From assembly GCA_002298995.1 (NCBI GenBank), contig DBMO01000032.1, positions 1 to 64,000 on the forward strand: a stretch of DNA of 64,000 nt, written 5' to 3'. Below are positions 11,735 to 21,300 of the stretch, piece by piece. Every line of letters starts with the position of its first letter. Position 1 is the first letter of the stretch. Both the position numbers and the translations under genes were made by a program. Source of the stretch: Desulfarculales bacterium UBA696 (lineage in GTDB: Bacteria; Desulfobacterota; Syntrophobacteria; Syntrophobacterales; Syntrophobacteraceae). The notes beneath the pieces are model-generated. The model saw only the letters and a program-made list of their open reading frames with translations. It did no database searches and was not told the origin of the DNA.

Positions 11735-12421
11735 CTAGGGTTTATCCGTGTATGTTGTTGGCGATCCCTCAGCCACCAGCCCGGAAATCAGGATTACCAG
11801 ATACAGCTGGCCCATAATCGCCTCAAGAACTGCCAGATCACGTGCAATTATGTGGGTGGGCACAATGTCCCCGTAACCAAGGGTTGCGAGAGTGACAAAG
11901 CTGAAGTAGCTCAGACTGGCGGCGCTCAAAATCTCGCCTTCGTGTATGCGAAAAGATCCAGGGATCATCAACTCCACCAATTGGTACAGGCGTGACCAGA
12001 TGAGTCCAAGAAGCAAATAGATCGACACGGCGCTGGAGATGCGGTGCTTAGAGGCACGTCCACGGCCAAGAAAATGCCTGGCCATCAGGAGTACAAAACA
12101 TGACAACATTCCCACGGAAACGAAGGTATCCAATGCCACAATTATTTTTCCGGTGACCGAAATGCCTAAAAGCCGAAAGAACATTGATAACAAACCTACT
12201 GCAACCGTGAGCAGGCGGACGCTCGCCCGCGAACTCACCATAAATGCTCCACAAATCAGGATTGCCGAAAAGGCGAGTTCAAGAATGAGAGGCATAATAA
12301 CTCGCGCCGATAGAAGGGGGGCTAATACGAATAAGGTGAAGGAAAGCAGGAAAAGCATTGCATAAGGCCCCCGGTCCGGAGCCCAAAACTGAAAGGAGAG
12401 CTTTGCAAATGGATTCCGCAT
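11735..12421 (-). CDS. potassium channel-like membrane protein
   Basis: A 228-residue membrane protein of the two-pore-helix ion channel group (Ion_trans_2). The selectivity filter TLGYGDIVP is intact and is followed by the inner helix (LYLVILISGLVAEG). Upstream about five hydrophobic segments are seen, making a six-TM-like subunit without a charged S4 helix, so voltage gating is unlikely. There is no C-terminal RCK domain; the chain ends a few residues after the last helix. GGGGAAAA precedes the ATG. It is 30 bases ahead of the AspT-type transporter gene and is likely in its operon. Confidence 0.8.
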   Translation of the reverse strand: MRNPFAKLSFQFWAPDRGPYAMLFLLSFTLFVLAPLLSARVIMPLILELAFSAILICGAFMVSSRASVRLLTVAVGLLSMFFRLLGISVTGKIIVALDTFVSVGMLSCFVLLMARHFLGRGRASKHRISSAVSIYLLLGLIWSRLYQLVELMIPGSFRIHEGEILSAASLSYFSFVTLATLGYGDIVPTHIIARDLAVLEAIMGQLYLVILISGLVAEGSPTTYTDKP

Positions 12422-12820
12422 CTATTTTTCCCCGGCAAATCATCTGGCTCTAACGGGCGCGAACCGGCATGTCGGACAGCGTATTTTTGCAACCTTTCGT
12501 CACTATAGCCAGTGAGCCCCCGGACATAAGTAACTTGCTGTATGTTACGGTAACTCTGATGATTGGATTGGGTGATTTGCACAGATGGAGTGGCAGAAAA
12601 ACCTATGCGGATTTATGGCAAAGCAGGGGTATGATGAAGGAGATGGGGGGCAGCCATGATAAATCTTCTAAACGCATGGATTGCCACGGGGATCCCAAAG
12701 GAAAACCAGCGCGGCCATTGCTTTCTGAGGGGCTGCGCCAGGTCCGATGCATGATGCTTTTCCCGTGAGATTTCTTCCGAAGAGATGTAAAGTAGCGCCT
12801 GTGCTACTTTTCTTCAAAGC
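12422..12820. other. intergenic region with a terminator-like hairpin
   Basis: No gene is supported here; the open frames are short and show no family features. An eight-base perfect stem (aaagtagc / gctacttt, loop of six) at 12789-12810 lies ten bases after the stop of the minus-strand MBL-fold gene and probably ends its transcript, although the following T run is poor. The rest should contain the promoter of the channel-transporter-pta-ackA genes, which I could not place. Confidence 0.45.
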
Positions 12821-13648
12821 TCAGACCACTACCTCCATTCCCTCTCTTGCCAATGCTGAATTTGGAAAACGCTCCTGGCATTTCTTTTCAATACCCGTAA
12901 GGAATTTATCGTCATGATCCGGATCGTGATGTGTGATTATCAGGCGCTTTACGTTTGCCTGTTCAGCTACGTCAACAGCCTGAGTCCAGCTGCTGTGCCC
13001 CCAGCCTTTAAAGCGTGGCAGTTCTTCGGGGGTATACTGTGCTTCGTGAATCAATAAATCAGCACCTTGCGCCAATTCGACGATTCGGAGGTCGATATTT
13101 TCACCGTGCTCGATATCGGTACAACATACAACGACTTTTCCGTCGGTGTCCTGAAAACGATAGCTATAAGCGCCACCCGGGTGATTATGTTTGACTACCT
13201 TGACGAAAGCCTCATCAAAACTCATGTGACTATCCGGATGGTGCAGGAACTCAATTTTTGCTCCCATACCTTCGAGACTGACAGGAAAATATTCTTCCTG
13301 CATCTGTGCCTCGAAGATGCTTCTCAAATCCTTCCCATAATGCCCCCGGCCAATAGCGCTGATCGTGAATTTCCGGCGTGGATCGTAGGCAGGAGCAAAA
13401 AAGGGCAATCCTTGAATGTGATCCCAATGGAAATGAGAGAATGCCAGGAAGCATTCGCGATCAATGCCCAAATGAGGGTCCCTAGCCATTTCCTTGCCGA
13501 GTTCACGGATGCCCGTACCAGCATCAAGGATCACCGTCCGTTTTGGCCCTATCATCAGAATGCAGCTCGTATTGCCTCCAAACTCCTGAAATCCCGCGCT
13601 GCAAACAGGGGTTGATCCTCTGACGCCGTAAAACTTTATTCGGGACAT
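12821..13648 (-). CDS. MBL-fold metallo-hydrolase (COG1235-like)
   Basis: A 275-residue metallo-beta-lactamase-fold hydrolase. The N-terminus (KFYGVRGSTPV... GGNTSC) and the metal motif HFHWDH at about 96-101 match the phosphodiesterase-like COG1235 group. Further ligands are visible: DIEHGENI (Asp/His region), IHEAQYTPEEL and TQAVDVAEQANVKRLIITHHDPDH. Such proteins hydrolyse cyclic phosphodiester or similar bonds; the substrate is unknown. Two start codons are possible; the second ATG (13648) has GGGA at a normal distance, whereas the first (13654) almost touches it. Gene neighbours do not define a pathway. Confidence 0.8.
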   Translation of the reverse strand: MSRIKFYGVRGSTPVCSAGFQEFGGNTSCILMIGPKRTVILDAGTGIRELGKEMARDPHLGIDRECFLAFSHFHWDHIQGLPFFAPAYDPRRKFTISAIGRGHYGKDLRSIFEAQMQEEYFPVSLEGMGAKIEFLHHPDSHMSFDEAFVKVVKHNHPGGAYSYRFQDTDGKVVVCCTDIEHGENIDLRIVELAQGADLLIHEAQYTPEELPRFKGWGHSSWTQAVDVAEQANVKRLIITHHDPDHDDKFLTGIEKKCQERFPNSALAREGMEVVV

Positions 13649-13736
13649 GCCCATTCCCTTTCTTCGGCCAAGTGGAATTAATCATACAGCGAACTCAGCA
13701 TATCCTGTAGTTTTGCGGTTATTAATGTGATGCGCT

Positions 13737-15746
13737 TTAAGATGACTCCCGCTCTTGCAGCTGGGAAAGTGCTTTCTTGGCTTCTTCCCGTGTTTCATAA
13801 ATATAGGGAGCGAGATCACGCCTTTTCAATTCGTCGCCCAGCTTCATCCGCAAAAACGTGCTGGTCGTATATCTGGTAACCTTCTCATAGAACCTCATGA
13901 CAAATTTCACCATCTCGGAATATTCTTCCACGAGTTCCGGGACAATATTGAAGTTATCATAGTTCACGATAGTATAAACCTTCTTACCCACAGGAGTTAG
14001 TATCCGTTCCACTATCTCCTTGATTCTCTGGATCTCCTCACTAGATCGCACATACAGATTTTCAAAATTCACGAAGAATAGATTTTCCTCCGGCGAGTAG
14101 GTCAAGCGGTCCTCTAAAGGAATTGTCAGCAAGTCATCTTTAAGGCCCATGGGGCCCCGGTTGAAAATCCTGGCATCCATCTGACGTGGAGGCTTATTAA
14201 TGATTGGCTTGAATCCCATCACTGCAAGAACATCCTTTTCGAGATCCACCCCAGGAGCTATTTCGATGAGTTCCAAACCCTGTTCACACAAGGAGAAGAC
14301 ACATCGCTCCGTAATATAGAGTACCGGCTGCCGCCGCATAGCCGAATATTTCCCGCTGAATGTCTTTTGTTCCACCTGACTCACGAACTTCGGGTCCCTT
14401 CCTTCCTGAACAATTTTAATGCCGGCTGTATCAACGGATACTTTCAGGCCGCCGGCGGTGAAGGTCCCCAGGAATATGACCTTTTTAGAATTCTGGCTGA
14501 TGTTGATAAATCCTCCGGGGCCGACAAACTTGGTTCCGAATTTACTGACATTTACATTTCCTTCCCCATCAACTTCGGCTGCTCCGAGAAATGCGATGTC
14601 CAGTCCACCCCCGTCGTAGAAGTCAAATTGATACGGCTGGTCTATAAGTGCGTCAATGTTGATGCCGGTTCCGAAATTCAGACCGCCGTTGGGCATGCCC
14701 CCGATCACTCCAGGTTCGGCAGTCAAGGTAAGAAAATCGATTACCCGTTCCTCATTGGCTACCTGGGCGACGCCTTCAGGCATGCCAATCCCAAGATTCA
14801 CCACACTATTGGGCCGCAGTTCAAATGCCGCCCGCCGGGCGATAACCTTCCGCGCACTCATCTCCATGTGTGGAAGGTCCTGCATCGCGACTCTCAATTC
14901 ACAGCTATAGGAGGGATTGTATTGCTCGGCGAAAGTCTGCCAATGATGTTCGGGCTTTGCAACCACAACACAGTCAACCAGAATTCCGGGGATTTTCACC
15001 TGACGAGCATTCAGGCTTCCACGATCCGCTGTCCTCTCCACCTGAACTATGACGAAACCATTGGAGTTCTTGGCGGCCATTGCCATTGCAAGGGCATCAA
15101 GCGTTAGAGCCTCTCTTTCCATTGTGACATTGCCGTCGCTGTCCGCGGTTGTCCCACGCAAAATGGCGACATTAATTGGAATCGCTTTATAAAACAGGTA
15201 CTCTTTGCCTCCGATACTCATCACATCAATCAGGTCCTCGCCTTCCAACCGTGTGAGTTCATTCAGTTTGCCTGCATCGAGTCTGGGGTCGATAAATGTC
15301 CCCAGGCCCACAGAGCTGATTGTTCCCGGTTTATGTGCGGCGATGTCCCTGAAGAGTTGGCTTACCACTCCCTGTGGAAAGTTATAGGCCAGAATCTTGT
15401 TATCTCTAACTAGTTCCTGAAGTTTGGGGGCCAGCCCGATGTGGCCCCCTATGATTCTTTTGATCAAGCCTTCATGGGCGAGGTGGTTCAGTCCCTTGGC
15501 TTTTCCATCTCCCTGGCCGGCGGGATAAACGAGTGTGAGGTCCCTGGGACCCCCAGTTCTCAGAAAATGATCTTCAAGCTGGACGGCGATTTCTTCGGCA
15601 AATCCCGCTCCAACAAAGCCTCCGGTGGCCACCACGTCTGCGTTCCGAATTATTCTTATCGCCTCCTCGGCAGACACAATCTTGCCTTTTCTATGGCGGA
15701 GTGAAAGCGTGTCGGTCAACATTGGATGAGCAAAATCCTTTTCCAT
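13737..15746 (-). CDS. class I acyl-CoA:carboxylate CoA-transferase
   Basis: A 669-residue CoA-transferase with fused alpha and beta halves, like propionate CoA-transferase and YdiF. The alpha half begins with SAEEAIRIIRNADVVATGGFVGAG and has the GG-x-x-G-x-x-P-type CoA loop. The beta half holds the catalytic glutamate in LTAEPGVIGGMPNGG at about 343-357 (E-x-G-x-x-GG signature) after NLGIGMPEGVA. A C-terminal extension of roughly 130 residues after about residue 535 goes beyond the usual length of about 520. GGAG precedes the ATG at 15746. It probably moves CoA between acetyl-CoA and another short acid such as propionate or butyrate. A sigma-54-like promoter lies upstream, next to an NtrC-type gene. 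Confidence 0.88.
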   Translation of the reverse strand: MEKDFAHPMLTDTLSLRHRKGKIVSAEEAIRIIRNADVVATGGFVGAGFAEEIAVQLEDHFLRTGGPRDLTLVYPAGQGDGKAKGLNHLAHEGLIKRIIGGHIGLAPKLQELVRDNKILAYNFPQGVVSQLFRDIAAHKPGTISSVGLGTFIDPRLDAGKLNELTRLEGEDLIDVMSIGGKEYLFYKAIPINVAILRGTTADSDGNVTMEREALTLDALAMAMAAKNSNGFVIVQVERTADRGSLNARQVKIPGILVDCVVVAKPEHHWQTFAEQYNPSYSCELRVAMQDLPHMEMSARKVIARRAAFELRPNSVVNLGIGMPEGVAQVANEERVIDFLTLTAEPGVIGGMPNGGLNFGTGINIDALIDQPYQFDFYDGGGLDIAFLGAAEVDGEGNVNVSKFGTKFVGPGGFINISQNSKKVIFLGTFTAGGLKVSVDTAGIKIVQEGRDPKFVSQVEQKTFSGKYSAMRRQPVLYITERCVFSLCEQGLELIEIAPGVDLEKDVLAVMGFKPIINKPPRQMDARIFNRGPMGLKDDLLTIPLEDRLTYSPEENLFFVNFENLYVRSSEEIQRIKEIVERILTPVGKKVYTIVNYDNFNIVPELVEEYSEMVKFVMRFYEKVTRYTTSTFLRMKLGDELKRRDLAPYIYETREEAKKALSQLQERESS

Positions 15747-15956
15747 TTGGAACTCCTGTTATCGAGTCTCCGGTGAACGATTTCTAGATATCCTCTTGCG
15801 TTCATCTTCCTGGATGCGAAAAAGCTGAATTGTCAGTTCCTTCGACCGGAACTCGGACTGGGTAAGCGGATTTATGGACTCAGTCTTTTTAAAATCGGAC
15901 GTTTCTATTTTTAAATCGCTGCTTTTAGTAGTTTTCTAGAGGTTGTATGTAGAATA

Positions 15957-15971
15957 GCGATAATTATGCCA
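15957..15971 (-). promoter_or_regulatory. candidate sigma-54 promoter for the CoA-transferase gene
   Basis: On the minus strand the sequence TGGCATAATTATCGC has GG and GC separated by exactly ten bases, as sigma-54 (-24/-12) promoters need, and a near-consensus TGGCA box. The -12 box is TCGC instead of TTGC. It lies about 210 bases ahead of the CoA-transferase start, in the gap 15747-16085 that otherwise holds no gene. The neighbouring gene at 16086 encodes a sigma-54 activator. The leader would be rather long. Confidence 0.4.
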
Positions 15972-16085
15972 AGGCACGAAAAGGGGCAAGAAAGCTATAA
16001 ACACAGTGATTTTATGCAGCCAGGCCAGGCGTTGCTTCAGCGGGTCGGTAGCCAGGGACCGTGGGAAATTCCCAATTGTCGGCGG

Positions 16086-17987
16086 CTATGCATTGGGCCT
16101 TTGGATCCTCAGCCTCTTCATTCGGGCTTCAAGAGTGGTGGGTTTCAGTCCCAGGATCTCGGCCGCCCCTCCTTTGCCTGAAACACGCCAGCCCCTCGTT
16201 TGCAGGACGCGCAAAATATGATTCCGTTCGGCATCTTCAAGTCTTTCCGATTCCTCGAATGTTTCCTCACTCGGGGAGCGTGAGGGGGGATGCACTTCAA
16301 GGATTGGGCCGCGGTTTACTATCATGGCATGTTCGACAACATTTCTGAGTTCCCGTGCATTTCCAGGCCAGGAATATTTCAACAGGGCATCCATGCTCCA
16401 TTTTGGAATACTTTTGATGTTCCGGCCCATGCGTTTTTCAAACTGGCGGATGAAAGCCCAGACTAGCAGCGGAATATCTCCTTCGCGTTCTCGCAGGGGC
16501 GGTATTATGATGGGGAAGACATTCAGGCGATAATAAAGATCTTTGCGAAACGAGCCCGTCTGAACCATCTGGTCAAGCTTCCGATTAGTTGCTGCAACTA
16601 TGCGGACGTTCACCTTAATGGACTTGGTGGAACCCAAACGCTCGAATCGGCCTTCCTCCAGGACCCGAAGGAGTTTAGCTTGGACTTCAAGTGAAAGATC
16701 GCCGATTTCATCAAGGAAGAGGGTTGACCCATCAGCGATTTCGAATCGCCCCACCATCCGGGACATTGCTCCAGTAAAGGCGCCCTTCTCGCGTCCGAAT
16801 AGTTCTGACTCGATCAAAGTGGGAGGCAGAGACGCGCAGTTGACTGTAACAAGCGGCAGTGCCTTCCTTGTGCTGTGATCATGGATGGCGCGCGCTATAA
16901 CTTCCTTCCCGGTGCCGGTTTCACCGGTGATGAGTACGGTAGAGTCCGTTCGGGCCACCTGTTCGACCTGGACCATTATCTGCTGCATTGCGAGACTTGT
17001 TGCCACGATTTCGGCATGCGGCGACAGGAGTTTTACTTCCTCACGCAAAGAGATGTTCTCCTGTTCAAGCTGTTTTTTGAGCTTTTCGATTTCTCGGAAC
17101 CTGCTCTGCAGTTGTTCCTCCATCTTTTTGTGCTCGGTAATGTCTTTGATCGTATGTACTACCCTGGAAATGACCCCGCCCTCGTCCAGAATTGGATCCG
17201 CCGAAACAAGCATCCACGACTTATTTCCTTCATCAAATATCTCCATCTCCTCATGACGTCTGGTCTGCATTACCTTCGCAATAGGGCGTCCGGTCTCATT
17301 GGCAACTATCCCTTTCATCAAATCATGGTATTCTCTTCCTATGATCTGGTCCGGCGGCCGCGCGAGAAATGTACCTGCCGCGACATTCACGCGCTGAATT
17401 CGGAAGCAGGGATCAAGAATCATTACCATATCACTGATGGAGTCGAAGGTAGCCTGCCAATCGTCGGCTGCTGCAAGGAGCTGTTCCTGGATCGCCTCGC
17501 GCTCGGCGATTTCGCTCTCCAGTTGCGCAACTTTCTGCTCAAGCTTTCGAAGCAAAACTTGGTTATGCTGGAACAGGATTTCACATTCACTGGAATGGCT
17601 TTCGAGAGCTCTCACTTTGGATCCGTTCAGCAGCTGTTGCACAACTTCCATAAGTGATTCCGGTTCTTGTGGTTTGATCAGGAATCGCTCGGCTCCGAGG
17701 CTGAGCGCAAATTGCTCGTCCTTAGGGTGTGTGTACGTTGCTGTATAGAAGATAAAAGGGATACTCTTCAGCAGCTCATCCGACTTCCACTCACGACAAA
17801 GAGCAAACCCGTCCATAACCGGCATGAAAATGTCGGTTATGATGAGATCCGGCAGGGTTTGTCGTGCAATTTCAAGAGCTTCAGCCCCGTTGACGGCAGA
17901 TATTACATCATGCCCCGACCCTTTCAATATCACTTCCAGCAGGTAAATGTTTTGGCTGTTGTCATCCGCAATGAGAATACGGGCCAT
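16086..17987 (-). CDS. sigma-54-dependent response regulator with REC and PAS domains
   Basis: A 633-residue NtrC-type transcription activator. In order: a receiver domain at 1-120 (DDN at the acid pocket, phospho-acceptor Asp in DLIITDIFMPVMDG), a coiled-coil linker, a PAS domain at about 170-290, and a sigma-54 AAA+ domain at about 325-555 with Walker A GETGTGKE, the sigma-54 contact loop GAFTGA, Walker B LFLDEIGDL and the R-finger region. A Fis-type helix-turn-helix closes it (AAEILGLKPTTLEARMKRL). TAAGGAGC precedes the ATG. It is 10 bases after the lone REC gene and the large kinase on the same strand, so these form one phosphorelay. The likely target is the sigma-54-like promoter ahead of the CoA-transferase gene. 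Confidence 0.93.
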   Translation of the reverse strand: MARILIADDNSQNIYLLEVILKGSGHDVISAVNGAEALEIARQTLPDLIITDIFMPVMDGFALCREWKSDELLKSIPFIFYTATYTHPKDEQFALSLGAERFLIKPQEPESLMEVVQQLLNGSKVRALESHSSECEILFQHNQVLLRKLEQKVAQLESEIAEREAIQEQLLAAADDWQATFDSISDMVMILDPCFRIQRVNVAAGTFLARPPDQIIGREYHDLMKGIVANETGRPIAKVMQTRRHEEMEIFDEGNKSWMLVSADPILDEGGVISRVVHTIKDITEHKKMEEQLQSRFREIEKLKKQLEQENISLREEVKLLSPHAEIVATSLAMQQIMVQVEQVARTDSTVLITGETGTGKEVIARAIHDHSTRKALPLVTVNCASLPPTLIESELFGREKGAFTGAMSRMVGRFEIADGSTLFLDEIGDLSLEVQAKLLRVLEEGRFERLGSTKSIKVNVRIVAATNRKLDQMVQTGSFRKDLYYRLNVFPIIIPPLREREGDIPLLVWAFIRQFEKRMGRNIKSIPKWSMDALLKYSWPGNARELRNVVEHAMIVNRGPILEVHPPSRSPSEETFEESERLEDAERNHILRVLQTRGWRVSGKGGAAEILGLKPTTLEARMKRLRIQRPNA

Positions 17988-17997
17988 CTATTGCTCC

Positions 17998-18375
17998 TTA
18001 AGAAACTCCACCAAGAAGGTATTGTTCTACTTGCTCAATAAATGTATCCGGATTGATTGGTTTTTCGATAAATCCCGTGCAACCGGAACCCATTGCCTTT
18101 TCGCGATCGCCGACCATGGCGTATGATGTCACCGCGACGATTGGGACCTTGAACAGGCCAGGGTTTGTACGCAACAATCGCGCAACTGCGTAACCATCCA
18201 TTGACGGCAGCTGAATGTCCAGAAGTATCAGGTCAGGTTTGTTTCGTAAGGCCGTCTCCACGCCCTCTAGACCCTCCCGCGCCTGGATAACTTCATAGCC
18301 CTTCGACTTGAGTAAGAACGTGACGAGATAAAGATTCTGCTCGTTATCCTCAATGCAAAGTATTTTGGCTTTCAT
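17998..18375 (-). CDS. single-domain response regulator (CheY-like)
   Basis: A 125-residue receiver domain with no output domain. The acid pair is ED in ILCIEDNEQN, the phospho-acceptor Asp is in DLILLDIQLPSMDGY, the switch Thr is in VAVTSYA and the conserved Lys is in GFIEKPI. It overlaps the 3' end of the kinase gene by 26 bases and is followed after 10 bases by the NtrC-type gene. It may be a phosphate shuttle or sink between the kinase and the activator; similar stand-alone DivK-like receivers follow PAS kinases. The ATG has GAGGG immediately upstream, inside the kinase reading frame. Confidence 0.92.
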   Translation of the reverse strand: MKAKILCIEDNEQNLYLVTFLLKSKGYEVIQAREGLEGVETALRNKPDLILLDIQLPSMDGYAVARLLRTNPGLFKVPIVAVTSYAMVGDREKAMGSGCTGFIEKPINPDTFIEQVEQYLLGGVS

Positions 18376-21300
18376 CCCTCAACCTTTCGAGTGGAAGGGT
18401 GAAACTGAAGGTGCTCCCTTTACCCCATTCACTAGCTACCGCTATTTTCCCTCCCAGCAGATCCAGCAGCTTTCTGCAGATCGAAAGCCCTAGTCCCGTG
18501 CCTTCGAAGTGCCTGCCGGCGCCGGTTTGAACCTGCTGGAATGGCTTGAAAAGCAGCTCCATATCCTCTCTCTTTATGCCTATGCCCGTGTCGGCAACAT
18601 CTATCGAGGCTGCCTGGGCATTGACCGAACACTTTACACAGACCTTGCCTTCGTCAGTGAATTTGATCGCATTGCTTAGAAGATTGAGCAGGATCTGTTC
18701 GACACGCCTCCGATCGCTCGATATCGATTTCACATCTGGCGCGATTTCCAGCTCAAGGCCGATACACTTCTTCGTAGCCAAGGGTCTTACACTCTGGAAG
18801 ACTTTTTGGACTACCGCACGGAGATCGAACGGCTCTATGGATACCTCCAGTTGCCCGGCCTCAATTTTGGAGATGTCCAAGACATCGTTAATCAGATCCA
18901 GCAGGTGTGAGCCACTTGCGCGCACCATTCCAAGTTGTTTCTTCTGTTCCTCGTTCAAAGGGCCTGAAAGCTCCTGCTGGAGGACGCCGGTGAAACCGAT
19001 TATCGAGTTGAGCGGCGTGCGGAGTTCGTGCGACATGGTTGCCAGGAACACAGATTTTACAAGGTCGGCAGCCTCGGCCCTCTCTTTTGCTATTACCAAC
19101 TCAGCTGTTCTTTCCTCGATCATTTCTTCGAGGTGTTCTCGGTACTTGCGCAGTTCTTCTTCGGCCTTGATGCGCTCTGTAATATCCAAGAAGAAAGCAA
19201 TGCTGGTCAGGCCTTCAGGGAACCGTACCAGGGAATTACCAACATGCGCTGTAAAACTTGAACCATCCTTGCGCAGAGCTTCGCCAATGTATTCCGCGGG
19301 CAGGTCGAAATCCTTGCTGCGCCGGCGAATGCGTTGGGCAATTTCCTCTCGAACTTCCGGTACCAAGTGGTTGATTACCGGTTGGCCAATGACCTCGGAG
19401 AGGTTCTGATAACCAAACATCTCCAGATACTTTTTGTTGACAAAAACAATTAACCCGGCACGGCTGGCGCCAATGCCCATGGGCGAGTCCTCGATAACTT
19501 TTCGAAAGCGCTCCTCGCTTCGACGCAGTTCTATCTCGGCCAGGACGCGTTCTGTTACATCCCGGTCCATGCCCCGATAGCCCAGCAAATCCCCATTCGA
19601 TCCGCAAATCGGAGTCCCGCTGGTCTCAAGCACTACCTCCCGTCCGTCCTTATGCAAATTCAAATTTATCAGGCCGGAAAATGGGCGTCTATCGACCGCG
19701 ATTTCATTAAAAAGCGCCTTCACCCGCAGGGCCTCTTCCTCCGGCATGAAATCAAAAGGGGAACGCCCAAGGACCTCTCCGGGCGCATACCCCAGGATCA
19801 TTTGTATTTTGGGATCAGCATAAGTGTATCTCGCTTCAGCATCGACCTCCCACACCCAATCGGCGGATGTATCAACCAGGGCGCGGTAGCGCTCCTCGCT
19901 TTTCCGCAATTCCTCCTCAACGCGTTTGCGCTCGGTGATGTCCTTGCCAAATATTGATATTCCGAAGATATCACCATCTTGTCTAAGCAGATTAAAGGTG
20001 AGCAGAAGAATAATGTTGCCGGTTATGACAGTATATTCAGTGACAAACGAGCCTTCCCGCAAGGCACGCATGAACATTTCATCCCACTGGGAGACGAACT
20101 CGCGTGGCACCAGCTGTTCCGGTGTCATGCCGACGCGCAGTTCGATGCCGCGTTCTTTTGTAAAGTAGTCTCCGAATGATTTATTCCAGGTAACGACTCC
20201 AAAATTGACCGGGTCTACAGACCAAATAAAATCATTTGTGCTGTCGAATAGCGCGATAATCTGCGCCCTTGACTCGGCGAGAGCCTGCTCCACACGCTTT
20301 CGATCAGTGATGTCTTCTATGAATCCTGAGTAATGGAGCGTTTCTCCACTCGGGCCCGGAACACGGCGGGCATTGAGCGACACCCAGATTTTGGTTTTAT
20401 CTTTACGATAATATTCACATTCATACCTGAGGAGGGTGCCATGTTCTTCGAGCAGTCGGATGTAATCCAGGCGCTGGTTTGGGTCGGCCCAAACCTGGTA
20501 ACCCGAGTCCGTAATAGAAGAAACCACGTCCTCTGGCGAGTCGTAGCCAAGCATTTTCGCCAATGCAGGGTTTGCAGTCAGGTTTTTTCCTTCGGGCGAA
20601 GTTTCATAAATGCCTTCAAGGGCGCCTTCAAAGATATTTCGATATTTCTCTTCAGCTTTCCTGAGTGACACTTCCGCCGATTTCCTTCGGTGTCTATGAA
20701 TCAGAAGGCCGATTATCAGCAACGACTGTCCAGTCAGAATGATACCGGCCAAGGCCAAGTACCACTTGTGATCCAGCCAAAAAGAGTGTGGGTAATTGAT
20801 TATGATGCTGGCTTCAGGGAGCTTACTTTTATCAACCCCCCAGCGTTGGAGCTGTTTCCAGTCAAACATAAGAACAGGGCTGACAGTAATGGCCTCGGGA
20901 TGTTCAGCAAGGTCTATTCTCCTGTTCAGGATGTCGAGGGCCAGATTGGCGGTACGGGCGCCCCCAGCACTGTAGCTTTGCAGTGATCCACCGACCACTC
21001 CGAGGCCGAGGAGGGTGTCGTAAAGGCAGAAAACAGGCGCATTCGCCGTCTTGGCAACAATTCTTCCCACATCTGTTGGGATAAAGGTTCGACCGGTCTT
21101 ATCCCTTAAGACATTCCAATAAATTACTATGCTCTGGGGTGGGAGGTTGGCCACGCGCTCAAGCACTTCTTCGACGGAAAGGTGGGAGGTATACTCGAAT
21201 TGCAACTTGCTTCCCCATTGCGCAAAAATATCTTCAGCCTCTCTTTCGGTCTGAGTGTCAATCTGGAAGGTGCCGCTGATAAATAAGACGCGCCTGGTGT

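Noticed and set aside
12469..12768. 99-residue open frame on the plus strand between the channel and MBL-fold genes
   Set aside because: No recognisable domain, poor start context, composition unlike the neighbouring genes.
14367..15107. 246-residue open frame on the plus strand
   Set aside because: Antisense to the CoA-transferase gene, which has intact catalytic motifs.
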